A stretch of 52,760 nucleotides of DNA, taken from positions 340,489-393,248 of the forward strand of contig JAKLJG010000002.1 of NCBI GenBank assembly GCA_023151255.1, in the 5' to 3' direction. Positions within the stretch are counted from its first letter, which is position 1. Every line of letters begins with the position of its first letter. The translations under genes were made by a program, and so were the position numbers. Shown in pieces: positions 16,907-25,762 of this stretch. Source of the DNA: Cyclobacteriaceae bacterium (lineage in GTDB: Bacteria > Bacteroidota > Bacteroidia > Cytophagales > Cyclobacteriaceae). The notes beneath the pieces were generated by a model, which was not told the DNA's origin, made no database searches, and worked only from the letters and a program-made list of their open reading frames with translations.

Positions 16907-19576
16907 CTACCTGGCTTTTACAAATCGTTTTGTTTCATTGCCCATTCTGAAGAGATATAAACCCGGTGACAGGCCGGCTATACCCTGTTCAATAACAAAA
17001 TTTTCCTGGCCAATTCCTGAACTCACCGGCTGACCGGTAAATGTACTGATGGTCCACCGGGTTGGTACTTGAAAACCGGATTGAACGGTAAGCTGGTTGG
17101 TAGTAATAGTAGGATAGATATTCAGATTTCCTCCGTGACCAGGCGTGCCCGGATTTTCAATACCCGTTATAGGAGCCGAATACAATTGCGATTGCGGTAT
17201 AATTTGTTTTGGTATCAATGATGATTTCCATAGCAACTTCATTACGGCATCACCGCCATCTTCAAAAAATTCGAGTTTTATCGGATATAGTTCGCCTGCC
17301 TGCAGGTTCATGGTACTGCTCCATTCGGTGGCAGCCTGGGGTACCCACCGGTCGATAATCAGAAAGTGATTTATCCATAACCGAACACCGTCATCACTCA
17401 GGGTATAAAAAGTGTAGGTGTCGGTAAACGGTGGTTGTATAAAGCCTTCCCAGCGGGCCGTGAAATTGTTGTTTTGAATGGTACCGGTAAGGGGCGAACC
17501 GGCTCCCCAATCAAAATTAATTACCGGGTCAATACGTGTTAAATCAGCCGGCAGAAAAAATGTGCGAAACTGGTTAAAGTACTGTCCCCGCAAGCCATCA
17601 CCACTTCCCAATGGCACCTGGGTGAATTGAGCAGTAAATGAAACAGGATCAGCCGGAGCATTAAAGCTAAAAGCCCGTTCCCGGGCCGGATCACTCCATT
17701 GAGTGAACGTGAAAAGGTCTGCACCTGCAAATTGCAGTACAGGCGCCTCCAAGGTGCGGGTAACGCCAATTACACTCAGCACCGATTGTGGAGCAGGCTT
17801 CGGCTGGCCGTCAACATAAACCGTAAGGCCGGGTGGCACCGTGTTTATGATGAAGGCTGTTAATTCGGGATGAACATCCTGATAAACTGTTTTGCTTAGT
17901 CCTTCGCTATCCGTGGCGGTAAGGTAAATACGGTACCATACGTTGTAGTCTGTTTCCCCAATCCGCGGCACTTCGTATGTGCCTGATGAAACACCGCTGA
18001 CAGGTTGCATTGCCGGATGGGTATGATCGTTGTGATGAAAATCAATTTTCCAGGCAAGCTGCAAAGCGGGAATTGGTCCGTCTTCCGCATCGTTGGCCAG
18101 CCCACTAAATAAAATCGATTCGCCCGCCCGATAAAGGATGCCTGCAGTTGGTATAAGTATCTGGGGTTGTGGGCGTGTGTTGGCGGTTACCTGCAAGGTT
18201 GCCAAGTTGCTGATGACTGTGCCGAAGGCATTGGTAATTGTGCAACGAAAGGTGGATCCGTTATCAGTAAGTTGGGCTGATGGAAATGTATAGGTGAGGT
18301 CCTCAGCGCCTGGAATAGCAACACCATCTTTTTGCCACTGCACGATCATGGGTGTAGCACCGGAAACGGAAACCGTAAACACAGCATCTTCCCCCACCGA
18401 GACCAACGTTGATTGCGGATGACTTCCGATAAAAGGTTCGCCACTGCCGGTGTACTCCACCTTCCATAACGATCCGTCTGGTGTACTGGTGTTGTCACCG
18501 GGTGAGCCGCCCCCAAAACCTGCCCGTTGCAGGTAATACAGGGCTCCGGTACGATCCACCGCCATGGCCAAGGGGCGGTTAATACCTGTTGCAAAAGGTA
18601 AGGGCAAACCGCCCGCGGGATCTATCTGCCGGATGTAACCGGCACAGTAATCGGCATAGAAAAATTTTCCAACATAGCCTGCAGGAAATTGCGGAGTTTG
18701 CGGATTGTAAAACGCTGCCCCTACTATAGAGCACCCGTCTGCGTGGCTATAGGCATAAAATGGGTCCTGGTAATTTGCAGGCGGGGTTTCGGTGGTACGA
18801 TATCCTTCAATCAGCGGCCAGCCGTAGTTTTTGCCAGCTTGTACATGGTTAATTTCTTCCCAGTTGCTGTTGCCCACATCGCACGCAAAAATTTTTCCGG
18901 TACCGGGCTGAATATCCATCGAAAATGGATTGCGAAAGCCCAATGCGTAGATCAATTTGTTTATTCCGGTATAGGTCGGATCATTAATAAATGGATTATC
19001 ATCAGGCACGGTACCATCCGGGTTCATGCGCAGTACTTTGCCAAGCAAACTGCTTTTTGATTGTGCCAGCGAGGCGTTGGCGCCATCGCCAGTGGAAATG
19101 TAGAGTTTACCATCGGGCCCGAACACCATGTCGCCACCGTTATGGATGCTTCCGGCCATCGGTTCAAGCTGAAGTAACACCACTTCGCTGCCGGGCAGCG
19201 TTGAGTTACCGTTGGCCGTGAACCGGCTTACGCGGTTGCGGTTTGAATTTTTTTCGGTGTAGTAAACATAGTAATAGTTGTTCAGTTCAAAGTCCGGGTC
19301 GAGCACCAGGTGGCCCAGGCCCCGCTCATTAAAGTTATCTACCTGGTTTTCGATGTTCAGCATTACCGAAGATGTTAACGCATCATTCTCAACAACCAGT
19401 ATTTTACCGCTTTTAATGGTAATTAAAACTCGCTGATCAGGTGTTACAACCAGATCGGTCGGGTCAAGGTTGGCAGCTACTTCCCGGTTGATGAACCCGG
19501 TTGGAAATTGCTGCGCCACGGCCTGCCATGAAACAAGCAATGAAATAATGAGCCAGTATTTTTTAAAGGCGTTCAT
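16907..19576 (-). CDS. secreted GSDH-family (PQQ sugar dehydrogenase-like) protein with Ig, PA14 and T9SS sorting domains
   Basis: An 889-residue multidomain protein. Signal peptide MNAFKKYWLIISLLVSWQAVAQ, then a glucose/sorbosone dehydrogenase-type six-bladed propeller (about 25-375; HNGGDMVFGPDGKLYISTGD, GFRNPFSMDIQPGTGKIFA). An Ig-like domain follows (about 385-465; VQWQKDGVAIPGAEDLTYTF), then a domain with a DAEDG motif (about 470-570). A PA14 domain lies at about 655-790 (GLRGQYFNQF, YTFYTLSDDGVRLWIN). Last comes a C-terminal sorting domain (about 815-889; NLNIYPTITTNQLTV to LSPGLYLFRMGNETKRFVKAR) of the type exported by the T9SS. It probably oxidises sugars or binds glycans at the cell surface; the cofactor is not proven. 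Its ATG overlaps the plsC stop by 4 nt. Confidence 0.9.
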   Translation of the reverse strand: MNAFKKYWLIISLLVSWQAVAQQFPTGFINREVAANLDPTDLVVTPDQRVLITIKSGKILVVENDALTSSVMLNIENQVDNFNERGLGHLVLDPDFELNNYYYVYYTEKNSNRNRVSRFTANGNSTLPGSEVVLLQLEPMAGSIHNGGDMVFGPDGKLYISTGDGANASLAQSKSSLLGKVLRMNPDGTVPDDNPFINDPTYTGINKLIYALGFRNPFSMDIQPGTGKIFACDVGNSNWEEINHVQAGKNYGWPLIEGYRTTETPPANYQDPFYAYSHADGCSIVGAAFYNPQTPQFPAGYVGKFFYADYCAGYIRQIDPAGGLPLPFATGINRPLAMAVDRTGALYYLQRAGFGGGSPGDNTSTPDGSLWKVEYTGSGEPFIGSHPQSTLVSVGEDAVFTVSVSGATPMIVQWQKDGVAIPGAEDLTYTFPSAQLTDNGSTFRCTITNAFGTVISNLATLQVTANTRPQPQILIPTAGILYRAGESILFSGLANDAEDGPIPALQLAWKIDFHHNDHTHPAMQPVSGVSSGTYEVPRIGETDYNVWYRIYLTATDSEGLSKTVYQDVHPELTAFIINTVPPGLTVYVDGQPKPAPQSVLSVIGVTRTLEAPVLQFAGADLFTFTQWSDPARERAFSFNAPADPVSFTAQFTQVPLGSGDGLRGQYFNQFRTFFLPADLTRIDPVINFDWGAGSPLTGTIQNNNFTARWEGFIQPPFTDTYTFYTLSDDGVRLWINHFLIIDRWVPQAATEWSSTMNLQAGELYPIKLEFFEDGGDAVMKLLWKSSLIPKQIIPQSQLYSAPITGIENPGTPGHGGNLNIYPTITTNQLTVQSGFQVPTRWTISTFTGQPVSSGIGQENFVIEQGIAGLSPGLYLFRMGNETKRFVKAR

Positions 19577-20328
19577 GACTTAACTGGTTGTAAATCCGTA
19601 ACATGCTCCTGCAGTAATCCAAGCATAGTTTGATAGCAATGTTCTTTCAATAGAGAAACATCACCGGGTTGGTACGTGTTTACTGCGATTTCGGTACCGG
19701 CAACAATTTTTATTATACCGGGGCGTATGCGCAGTTTACCCGGTGGCATTAGCTTGCCGGCACCAATAACCACCAGCGGTAAAATGGGTGTTTGGGTATC
19801 AATGGCAATGCGAAAAGCGCCATCTTTAAAGGGCTGCAGCATTTCATTGGTTCTGTTCTGCGTCCCTTCGGCAAAAATCAGCATCGAGATTCCTTTATTT
19901 AAAATTCGTTTGGCAAATTCTATACTCTTCTTCCTGCTTTCAGGATTACTCCGATCAACCACTACGGTAGCTGCTTTTACAATAAATCCGAAAACAGGAA
20001 TTTTCAACAACTCTTTCTTTGCAATCGGGCGAAACTCCCCGGGAATGATCAGGCGGATGCCCGGTATATCCAGGAAGGAAGTGTGGTTGCTTACGAAAAT
20101 ATATGCCTTACCGCGCTGGATGTTTTCCTTACCGTAAAGCTCATACCGGATAAACGTAAGCTGACTGAAAATCCACGACCACAGCCACAGAAAGTTGTAG
20201 CCAATCCACGTATACCGCACACCCATCAAAAAGGGCAACAAAATTCCCGGCAACAGGATGATCATAAACACACTGAATACCAGGATAACCCAGCCGGTGT
20301 AAATTTTCTGTACAATTTTGTTCAGCAT
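19573..20328 (-). CDS. plsC: 1-acyl-sn-glycerol-3-phosphate acyltransferase
   Basis: A 251-residue PlsC-family enzyme that acylates lysophosphatidic acid to phosphatidic acid on the inner membrane. Two N-terminal membrane segments (VILVFSVFMIILLPGILLPF, YNFLWLWSWIFSQLTFI), the H-x4-D motif in SNHTSFLD, and the FAEGTQNRT block are present, followed by PILPLVVIGAGKLMPPG. The gene is upstream of the secreted dehydrogenase and overlaps its start (ATGA), so the two share a transcript despite unrelated roles. Confidence 0.93.
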   Translation of the reverse strand: MLNKIVQKIYTGWVILVFSVFMIILLPGILLPFLMGVRYTWIGYNFLWLWSWIFSQLTFIRYELYGKENIQRGKAYIFVSNHTSFLDIPGIRLIIPGEFRPIAKKELLKIPVFGFIVKAATVVVDRSNPESRKKSIEFAKRILNKGISMLIFAEGTQNRTNEMLQPFKDGAFRIAIDTQTPILPLVVIGAGKLMPPGKLRIRPGIIKIVAGTEIAVNTYQPGDVSLLKEHCYQTMLGLLQEHVTDLQPVKS

Positions 20329-20367
20329 TTGGATAAACCTGAAAAGTAAAAAAAGTTACGGATAGTC

Positions 20368-20397
20368 TTTGTTGGCAGGGCGGGTTCTTCTAATTTG
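20368..20397 (+). promoter_or_regulatory. candidate promoter of the CHAT operon
   Basis: TTTG (20368-20371), a 19-nt spacer and TAATTTG (20391-20397). The -7 box is one base short of TAnnTTTG. The ATG is at 20419, giving a leader of about 15 nt. Confidence 0.4.
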
Positions 20398-20418
20398 GAC
20401 AATTAAACTCTCTTGTGT

Positions 20419-20928
20419 ATGAAAAAAATAACCGGCCTTTTCGTTTGCCTTTTCGCAGTTTCCGTGCTGGCTTCGGCCCAAAGCGAGGCCCCTCCCAAAC
20501 GACCTGACAACATCGGGGTTTCTGATTTTGACGGATTCAAAAACAACTCGTTCGACATTCTGGATGAATCCACCCGCCTGAAAAACGATGCTGCCCGCAT
20601 TGACAATGAAATTAAAGGGGGTGTACTGGCCTCGATGACCGTGGACAAAATCCGTCAGGATATTAAAGCCCTGCGCGGCATCAGCGAAGCTTCGCAGGCC
20701 CTCACACAAAAAATTGGTGACCTTGATGAACAAGGAAAAGCGCTGCTTTCGAATGCCAAAAATGTAAATCCCCGCACCAAAGCCCCTGCGGCTACCAACA
20801 ACACCAATAAATCAATCAAAGGATTGGAAGTAGCCCGCAAAAACCTGGATGCTACTGCATCGCTGGTTAAAGCCAATACCGATTTACTGGTTAACGAACT
20901 GAAGTCGCGCGGAGAAAGTATTGATTAA
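20419..20928 (+). CDS. small exported helical protein, partner of the TPR-CHAT protein
   Basis: 169 residues from the ATG at 20419. Signal peptide MKKITGLFVCLFAVSVLASA, then QSEAPPKRPDN. The mature part is almost wholly helical and coiled-coil-like (STRLKNDAARIDNEIKGG, RQDIKALRGISEASQALTQK, GLEVARKNLDATASLVKANT), interrupted near residues 115-130 by a Pro/Ala/Asn/Thr linker. There are no cysteines in the mature part and no enzyme motif. Its stop overlaps the ATG of the CHAT gene by one base (TAATG), so the two are made together. By analogy with other CHAT systems it could be a substrate, inhibitor or anchor of the protease; that is inference. I do not recognise the family. Confidence 0.8.
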   Translation: MKKITGLFVCLFAVSVLASAQSEAPPKRPDNIGVSDFDGFKNNSFDILDESTRLKNDAARIDNEIKGGVLASMTVDKIRQDIKALRGISEASQALTQKIGDLDEQGKALLSNAKNVNPRTKAPAATNNTNKSIKGLEVARKNLDATASLVKANTDLLVNELKSRGESID

Positions 20929-23750
20929 TGGCATCAATCATGCGATGTGCCGTATTGATTTTCCTGATTGGAATTTTGTCTGGCGGTTATGCGCAAGACA
21001 TCTGGGGCGAACTGGGTAAATCACTGGCAAAAGAAGGCGGTAAAGCCGGGGCTAAGCAAAAGCAGGCGCTTGATTCCATCGACTTTCAGTTTGCTATATC
21101 GGTAAACGAAAATGCCGGCTTCTTCGATATTGAGCAGAAGGGTGAAGGAACCTCACGGCTGTTGTATGCCCTGCGCGAAGAAGCGGATAAAACCCTCGTT
21201 GAGAAAGCGCGCGACTCCCTTCAAACCGCCATTTCGTTTTATGAACTGCGGCAGTATAAACTGGCGGAAGAAAATTTTATTGCGGCCAAAAATTTTATGG
21301 AGCGCAATGGCCTGACTAGTGAAATGGTGTACCTGCGTGCGCTCACCAACTTAGGTCTCGTTTATCTGGCTCAGGGTAAAATTTCGGAAGCTGAACAGTA
21401 CATTACACAATGCCTCAATTACAGTCAGCAAACACTTGGTAAGAAAAGTGCGGCCTATATAGCTAACCTCAACAACAAGGCCAAACTCGATCAATCGCAA
21501 GGAAAATACAACGAAGCCGAAAAACAGTTCGATGAAGCTCTTGCACTCAACGAAGGTGTATTTGGCGAGGGCATGCAAAAAGCCATTTTGCTCAACAACA
21601 AGGCCATGCTCCTGCAATCCATCGGCCGGTATGCCGAAGCAGCTGATTTGATGAAGAAGGCCATGGCCTCTTCAACTGTTGCCCCCAAAAAAGCTTTGCA
21701 GGGAAAAAAATCATTTGATAACCGGAAGTTTCAGGCAAACCTGGCGTTCATTTACCAACTGTCGGGTAAGTACACAGAAGCCGAGACCAACTTTCTTGAG
21801 ATCAAAAAGGTTTTTGACAACCGCAAGCAAACCGGGAACGCGGAGTATGCGGGCTTGTTGAACCAACTTGGCATTTTGTATATCCAGATGGGGAAGCCTG
21901 AAAAGGTGGAAGAGTTGCTGAAAAAGTCGCAGGAGGTTTACAAGAAACGGTTCACCGAGCAAAACATTTACTACGCCAAAGTAACCAACGACCTGGGTAA
22001 CTTTTACCGGATGAGCGGGCGCTACCCGGAGGCTGAAAAGCAGCTGGATAAAGCCTTGTCTGTTCGGGAATCGTTGCTGGGCATCAACCATCCGGATTAT
22101 GTAAACACAAAAGAAAACCTGGCTATCCTGTACTGGAAGTCCGGGCGCATTAACCAGGCCTACATGGCTTACCGGGATGTAATGGACAAAACCATTGACT
22201 TCATTAACCGGTACTTTCCACCCATGAGCGAAGCGGAGAAAACCAGTTACTGGGATGTAACCGCGCCCCGCTTCCAGCGCTTTTTCAATTTCGCCATCGA
22301 AGCCAGCGTAGAGCTGAACTATATAACCCAGGATTTTTTCGATTACCAGATGGCCACCAAGGCGCTGTTGCTCAACTCCACCAACAAGGTGAAGAACGCC
22401 ATCCTGGCCAGCAACGATAAGCAGTTGATTGACGATTACCTGCGCTGGCTGGATAAAAAAGAACAACTGGCCCGCCTGTATTCGTACTCCAAAGAGCAAC
22501 TAAAAGAACAGAAAATTGATCTGTCCTCGCTGGAGCGCGAAGCCAATGCTATGGAAAAATCCTTGTCGGAGCGTTCATCCGATTTCTCTTCGGGTTACTC
22601 AACCCAAAAAATCAGTTATAAGCAGATACGCGATCTGCTGGCCGACAATGAAGCCGTGGTGGATATTGTTCGGGTACGGGGCTTCAGCCAGGACTTTACA
22701 CCGGATGCCAAATACGCGGCCCTTGTGCTGTTGAAAAATCAGGAGTTGCCTAAACTGGTGGTGCTGGAGAATGGCGCACAACTGGAAACCCGGTATGCAA
22801 AGTATTACTCTACGGTTATCCAAAAGCGCATGCCCGATGAATTTTGTTACGACCAGTACTGGGCGCGCATCGACCCCGAACTGGCCGGTAAACGGATGAT
22901 CTACCTTTCGCCCGATGGCGTGTACAATCAGGTGAATTTAAACACACTAAAAAAGCCGGATGGGGACTACCTGGTTAACCGGTACGACTTTGTGCTGTTG
23001 GGTAATGCACGCGATTTGATTGAACTGAAGGCGCGTAAAGTTGCCGCCCTAAAAAAGGACGCGTTCTTACTGGGCTTCCCCGACTACCAGACAGATGATG
23101 TTCCTCCGTTACCCGGAACAAAGGTGGAGCTGGATGGCGTATCAAGAGTATTGAAGGCATCCGGCTACCAGGTTACGCAATACATGGAGCGCAGCGCCAC
23201 CGAAAGCAACATAAAAAAACTGAAGAGCCCGGCCCTCGTGCACATCGCTACGCACGGGTATTTTCTCAAAGATGTGGATGAATCGGGCGGTTCGGTGTTT
23301 GGCGTAAACGCGGAGAATGCTTCGAACAACCCCTTGTTACGGTCGGGCCTCATCCTGGCCGGAGCCGGGAAAGCCATTGAAGGAACAGGCGGTGTCGATA
23401 TGACCAGCAACGACAACGGCATATTAACCGCTTACGAAGCCATGAACCTGAACCTGGAGCGAACAGGTCTGGTTATTCTCAGCGCGTGCGAAACCGGCTT
23501 GGGCGATGTAAAATCAGGTGAGGGTGTGTACGGGTTGCAGCGCGCCTTTCTGGTTGCCGGTGCCGATGCGCTGATTATGAGTTTGTGGAAGGTGGATGAC
23601 GAAGCCACGCAATTGCTGATGACCAACTTTTACACCAACTGGATTAAACTCAATAACAAACAAAAAGCCTTTAAGCAGGCCCAGCTTCAGCTTATGGCCA
23701 AATACAAGGAACCCTACTACTGGGGTGCGTTTGTGATGATGGGGATGTAG
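20928..23750 (+). CDS. exported TPR-CHAT domain protein (caspase-like)
   Basis: A 940-residue protein with a signal peptide (MRCAVLIFLIGILSGGYAQ from the internal Met5). About 350 residues of Kinesin-light-chain-type TPRs follow (LTNLGLVYLAQGKISEAEQY, NNKAMLLQSIGRYAEAADLM, NDLGNFYRMSGRYPEAEKQL). A helical linker comes next, then a C-terminal CHAT domain from about residue 640. The expected dyad is intact: H776 in HIATHGYF and C854 in LSACETGLGD, followed by GVYGLQRAFLVAGADALIMS. CHAT domains are clan CD proteases related to caspases and separase. Export would place this protease in the periplasm or outside, unlike the cytoplasmic TPR-CHAT of CRISPR systems. It is coupled to the small helical protein upstream. 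Substrate and role are unknown. Confidence 0.9.
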   Translation: MASIMRCAVLIFLIGILSGGYAQDIWGELGKSLAKEGGKAGAKQKQALDSIDFQFAISVNENAGFFDIEQKGEGTSRLLYALREEADKTLVEKARDSLQTAISFYELRQYKLAEENFIAAKNFMERNGLTSEMVYLRALTNLGLVYLAQGKISEAEQYITQCLNYSQQTLGKKSAAYIANLNNKAKLDQSQGKYNEAEKQFDEALALNEGVFGEGMQKAILLNNKAMLLQSIGRYAEAADLMKKAMASSTVAPKKALQGKKSFDNRKFQANLAFIYQLSGKYTEAETNFLEIKKVFDNRKQTGNAEYAGLLNQLGILYIQMGKPEKVEELLKKSQEVYKKRFTEQNIYYAKVTNDLGNFYRMSGRYPEAEKQLDKALSVRESLLGINHPDYVNTKENLAILYWKSGRINQAYMAYRDVMDKTIDFINRYFPPMSEAEKTSYWDVTAPRFQRFFNFAIEASVELNYITQDFFDYQMATKALLLNSTNKVKNAILASNDKQLIDDYLRWLDKKEQLARLYSYSKEQLKEQKIDLSSLEREANAMEKSLSERSSDFSSGYSTQKISYKQIRDLLADNEAVVDIVRVRGFSQDFTPDAKYAALVLLKNQELPKLVVLENGAQLETRYAKYYSTVIQKRMPDEFCYDQYWARIDPELAGKRMIYLSPDGVYNQVNLNTLKKPDGDYLVNRYDFVLLGNARDLIELKARKVAALKKDAFLLGFPDYQTDDVPPLPGTKVELDGVSRVLKASGYQVTQYMERSATESNIKKLKSPALVHIATHGYFLKDVDESGGSVFGVNAENASNNPLLRSGLILAGAGKAIEGTGGVDMTSNDNGILTAYEAMNLNLERTGLVILSACETGLGDVKSGEGVYGLQRAFLVAGADALIMSLWKVDDEATQLLMTNFYTNWIKLNNKQKAFKQAQLQLMAKYKEPYYWGAFVMMGM

Positions 23751-23760
23751 GGCACCAGGC

Positions 23761-23904
23761 TATTGACAAAGGTTTTGCGCCTGGCGCAGTGGCGGATTTC
23801 GGAGCGCAAAAATTGTCAATACACCAAAAAAGTTGATGCGAGGTAGAATGTTCAATTAACCACGTCACCCGCTATTGAGCCAAACCCGTGTTAGCGGTTC
23901 GGGC
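23761..23904 (-). repeat. attC-like repeat, copy A
   Basis: Read on the minus strand it begins with CCGAACCGCTAACAC, 54 nt after the stop of the 128-aa ORF. It passes through CAATAGCGGGT, then GAAATCCGCCACTGCG and GGCGCAAAACC. The last two blocks match copy B (GAATTCCCGCCACTGC, TGCGCAAACC). Inside it, TATTGACAA+TTTTGCGC and GCGCAAAA+TTGTCAATA form a hairpin (23761-23821) that may also end transcription of the CHAT operon, whose stop is at 23750. The 14-mer GTGTTAGCGGTTCG (23888-23901) recurs exactly in copy C. Confidence 0.6.
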
Positions 23905-23957
23905 TTCTTCTATCGTGATTTTGTTTCGGTTTTTGTGATTGTCATTTTTATTGTCAA

Positions 23958-24344
23958 TTAGGCAAAATAGTCCACAAAATATTTGTGCTTGAATAATAAT
24001 GTTAATATAGCTGTGTATGTCACTAACTCTGCAATCATCGCAAAGTACTTTGTCGGGCTTGTCATAAAACCAAAGGTCTCAATGACACAGATTGTAAAAA
24101 GCATAGTATATGTTGCAAGCAGAAACTCAGGAGTTTTACTCCATTGCGTAAAATAACCAAGCAGAAATCCTGTCGAGGTAATAATTACAGAACCCCAATG
24201 AATTGGGAGTAACCATTTTGGAAAGTCAGGATTTGTGTATGAAGTCCAGGGAACTTTTGTAGAAATCAATTCTATCATGCCACCGGTCGACCAAACGAAT
24301 AGAAAAATGTGTAGTAAAACCAAAGCGTATCCAACGTATTGCAT
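23958..24344 (-). CDS. small four-helix membrane protein, cassette-borne, unknown function
   Basis: 128 residues with four hydrophobic segments (YVGYALVLLHIFLFVWSTGG, PIHWGSVIITSTGFLLGYF, LATYTMLFTICVIETFGF, IAELVTYTAILTLLF). I do not recognise the family. It lies in an AT-richer segment unlike the flanking core genes and is followed on its own strand by repeat copy A. This fits a mobile cassette gene. The ATG is at 24344. No promoter is evident. Confidence 0.7.
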   Translation of the reverse strand: MQYVGYALVLLHIFLFVWSTGGMIELISTKVPWTSYTNPDFPKWLLPIHWGSVIITSTGFLLGYFTQWSKTPEFLLATYTMLFTICVIETFGFMTSPTKYFAMIAELVTYTAILTLLFKHKYFVDYFA

Positions 24345-24473
24345 AGTGCGTTTATTTTAAGATTCCGATGTCATACCGATTAGCCACTTGTATATTGCCT
24401 GTTTGTCCAGGAGTTACATTTCTTTCGTTGCTGCCGAAAAGTTGTATTATAAAGTCCATTCGTTTCTGTTTAG

Positions 24474-24487
24474 GTGTTAGCGGTTCG
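24474..24487 (-). repeat. attC-like repeat, copy C (end only)
   Basis: The 14-mer GTGTTAGCGGTTCG is identical to the end of copy A at 23888-23901 and begins 7 nt past the stop of the DUF1905 ORF (reading minus). The rest of the 149-bp gap up to 24345 is not clearly alignable to A or B, so this copy is degenerate or truncated. Confidence 0.45.
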
Positions 24488-24493
24488 TTGTTT

Positions 24494-24793
24494 TTAAATC
24501 CACACAATAGTTTTAATGTTTTTGCCCGTTTTTATGTTTTCTCTTTTTCGTATGTCTGCCTTTAACGGAAGTAAATATGCTTTATGTTTTGTGTCATACC
24601 AAATGGCGGTTTCCCATTGACTGTTTCCGATTTTAGCAGTTGCTTTTAGTCGTCCCCAACCCTCTTCTTGCCACTTCAAATTTTCTCTTATTTCGGTCGA
24701 TATTTCTGTCGGAAGTGAAACAAAGTACCAACCATTAGGTGCTGCGTACTGCCACGTTTTTGCGGTAAATTCATATTTAATTTTGCCATTCAT
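24494..24793 (-). CDS. DUF1905 domain-containing protein
   Basis: 99 residues matching the DUF1905 pattern: KYEFTAKTWQYAAPNGWYFV, then LPTEISTEIRE, EEGWGRLKATAKIGNSQWET and IWYDTKHKAYLLPLKADIRK. The domain is small and beta-rich, and its role is unknown. This is a normal stand-alone length. The ORF begins at ATG 24793 and is followed by repeat copy C, the same layout as its neighbours, so it is probably cassette-borne. Confidence 0.85.
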   Translation of the reverse strand: MNGKIKYEFTAKTWQYAAPNGWYFVSLPTEISTEIRENLKWQEEGWGRLKATAKIGNSQWETAIWYDTKHKAYLLPLKADIRKRENIKTGKNIKTIVWI

Positions 24794-24890
24794 TTTTTAT
24801 TTGTCGGTTGGTTTGTCAAGCGGAAAGTGTTGCTATTCCCGTGATAACTGACTCTATTTTTATCTTATCCTTCATTGTACAAACAAATGC

Positions 24891-25071
24891 ATGTTAACGG
24901 TTTGCGCATAAGCAGTGGCGGGAATTCGAAGCGCCAAAAAATGTCCGTAGGGGAATGTTTAGCGCGACCAGTCGATCCTGTCCACCGTGACCAGACGTAA
25001 TTTGAAAACGAAACTACAAATAAACACGAAAACCCGCCATTGCAAATAGCTATTGTTGGCTGCTGTGCGCC
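24891..25071 (-). repeat. attC-like repeat, copy B (about 180 bp)
   Basis: This fills most of the 324-bp gap 24794-25117. Read on the minus strand it starts GCGCACAGCAGCCAACAATAGC, then GCAATGGCGGGT, a variable middle, GAATTCCCGCCACTGC and TGCGCAAACCGTTAACA. The GCAATGGCGGG/CCCGCCACTGC arms (25032-25042 and 24912-24922) form an imperfect inverted repeat. The outer ends carry GCCAAC and GTTAAC, reminiscent of the AAC...GTT ends of integron attC sites but not a strict match to RYYYAAC/GTTRRRY. It starts about 45 nt after the stop at 25118. Confidence 0.6.
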
Positions 25072-25117
25072 ATTCACAGTTCCATTCCATTTTTGCCGTC
25101 AATTGGGGAAATGAAAA

Positions 25118-25762
25118 TTATTTTGTCAAAATGTAATTCAAAGCTATCGTGTCCTTGAGTTGTTTCAAGTCGTATTCATTTAGTCCATAGCCAATGTAGT
25201 CTACCAGTGCTAACCACCAAGTTCCGTACTCTTGTCGGTAAGGGTCTATTTTTTTACTTTTTTCTTCAACGATGATTTTAAGACTTTCATAAATATTGTG
25301 AACGACAAATCCACCGTGTCCATCGTCAAGTGAACTTCCATAGTTAAACTGGTTTTCAAGTCTGTCAGTTGAGCGAAATATAGAAAGTTCAAGTGTGTCA
25401 CCTACTTTATATTTTTTTGAAGATGACATGTCGGCACTATGGATATCAAGAATTGAAATTACTTTATTAACCAAATCTTTGTCGACTTTGATAGGCCTAG
25501 AATAAGAAATATCAATCCATGCGGAGCTTGTATGTTTTTTGTCCCCGTAATTTTTAAATGTCTCAATTAATTTGGGTACCAATTTGTATTGCAAATCTTC
25601 AATTGGTTTTCCCTTGTCGAACTGATTCAATCGCCTTACTTCAACAGCAATTGATTCATCAATAAGTAAGTCTGGCGGTCGATTTCCTTTTGGTTCATAA
25701 CGAACTGTCCCGTAGCCGCGGTTTGAAAAATATTCAAATGCAAGTTCTTCCTCTCTCTTCAA
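25118..25762 (-). CDS. cassette-borne protein with a possible PD-(D/E)xK nuclease motif
   Basis: 214 residues beginning with TTG at 25762; a stop codon directly precedes it, so no longer form exists. The N-terminal part FSNRGYGTVRYEPKGNRPPD followed by LLIDESIAVEVRRL resembles the core of restriction-endonuclease-like folds: D31, nine residues, then E41-V-R43, with Arg where Lys is usual. The C-terminal part is helical and rich in Lys and Tyr. I do not recognise a named family. It is followed by repeat copy B on its own strand, so it is probably the first unit of the cassette array. The nuclease idea is only an inference from the motif. Confidence 0.7.
   Translation of the reverse strand: MKREEELAFEYFSNRGYGTVRYEPKGNRPPDLLIDESIAVEVRRLNQFDKGKPIEDLQYKLVPKLIETFKNYGDKKHTSSAWIDISYSRPIKVDKDLVNKVISILDIHSADMSSSKKYKVGDTLELSIFRSTDRLENQFNYGSSLDDGHGGFVVHNIYESLKIIVEEKSKKIDPYRQEYGTWWLALVDYIGYGLNEYDLKQLKDTIALNYILTK

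Noticed and set aside
21711-22499. 262-residue reading frame opposite the TPR-CHAT gene
   Set aside because: It is antisense to a clearly coding TPR region and its residues are a mirror of that gene; no signal peptide, motif or promoter.
24891-25071. Copy B as a canonical integron attC site
   Set aside because: The ends (GCCAAC, GTTAAC) do not satisfy RYYYAAC/GTTRRRY strictly and no intI is in the window, so only attC-like is claimed.
24865-25077. 70-residue minus-strand reading frame (MNGAQQPTIAICNGG...)
   Set aside because: It lies wholly inside repeat copy B and simply translates the repeat; such frames are likely artefacts of the element.
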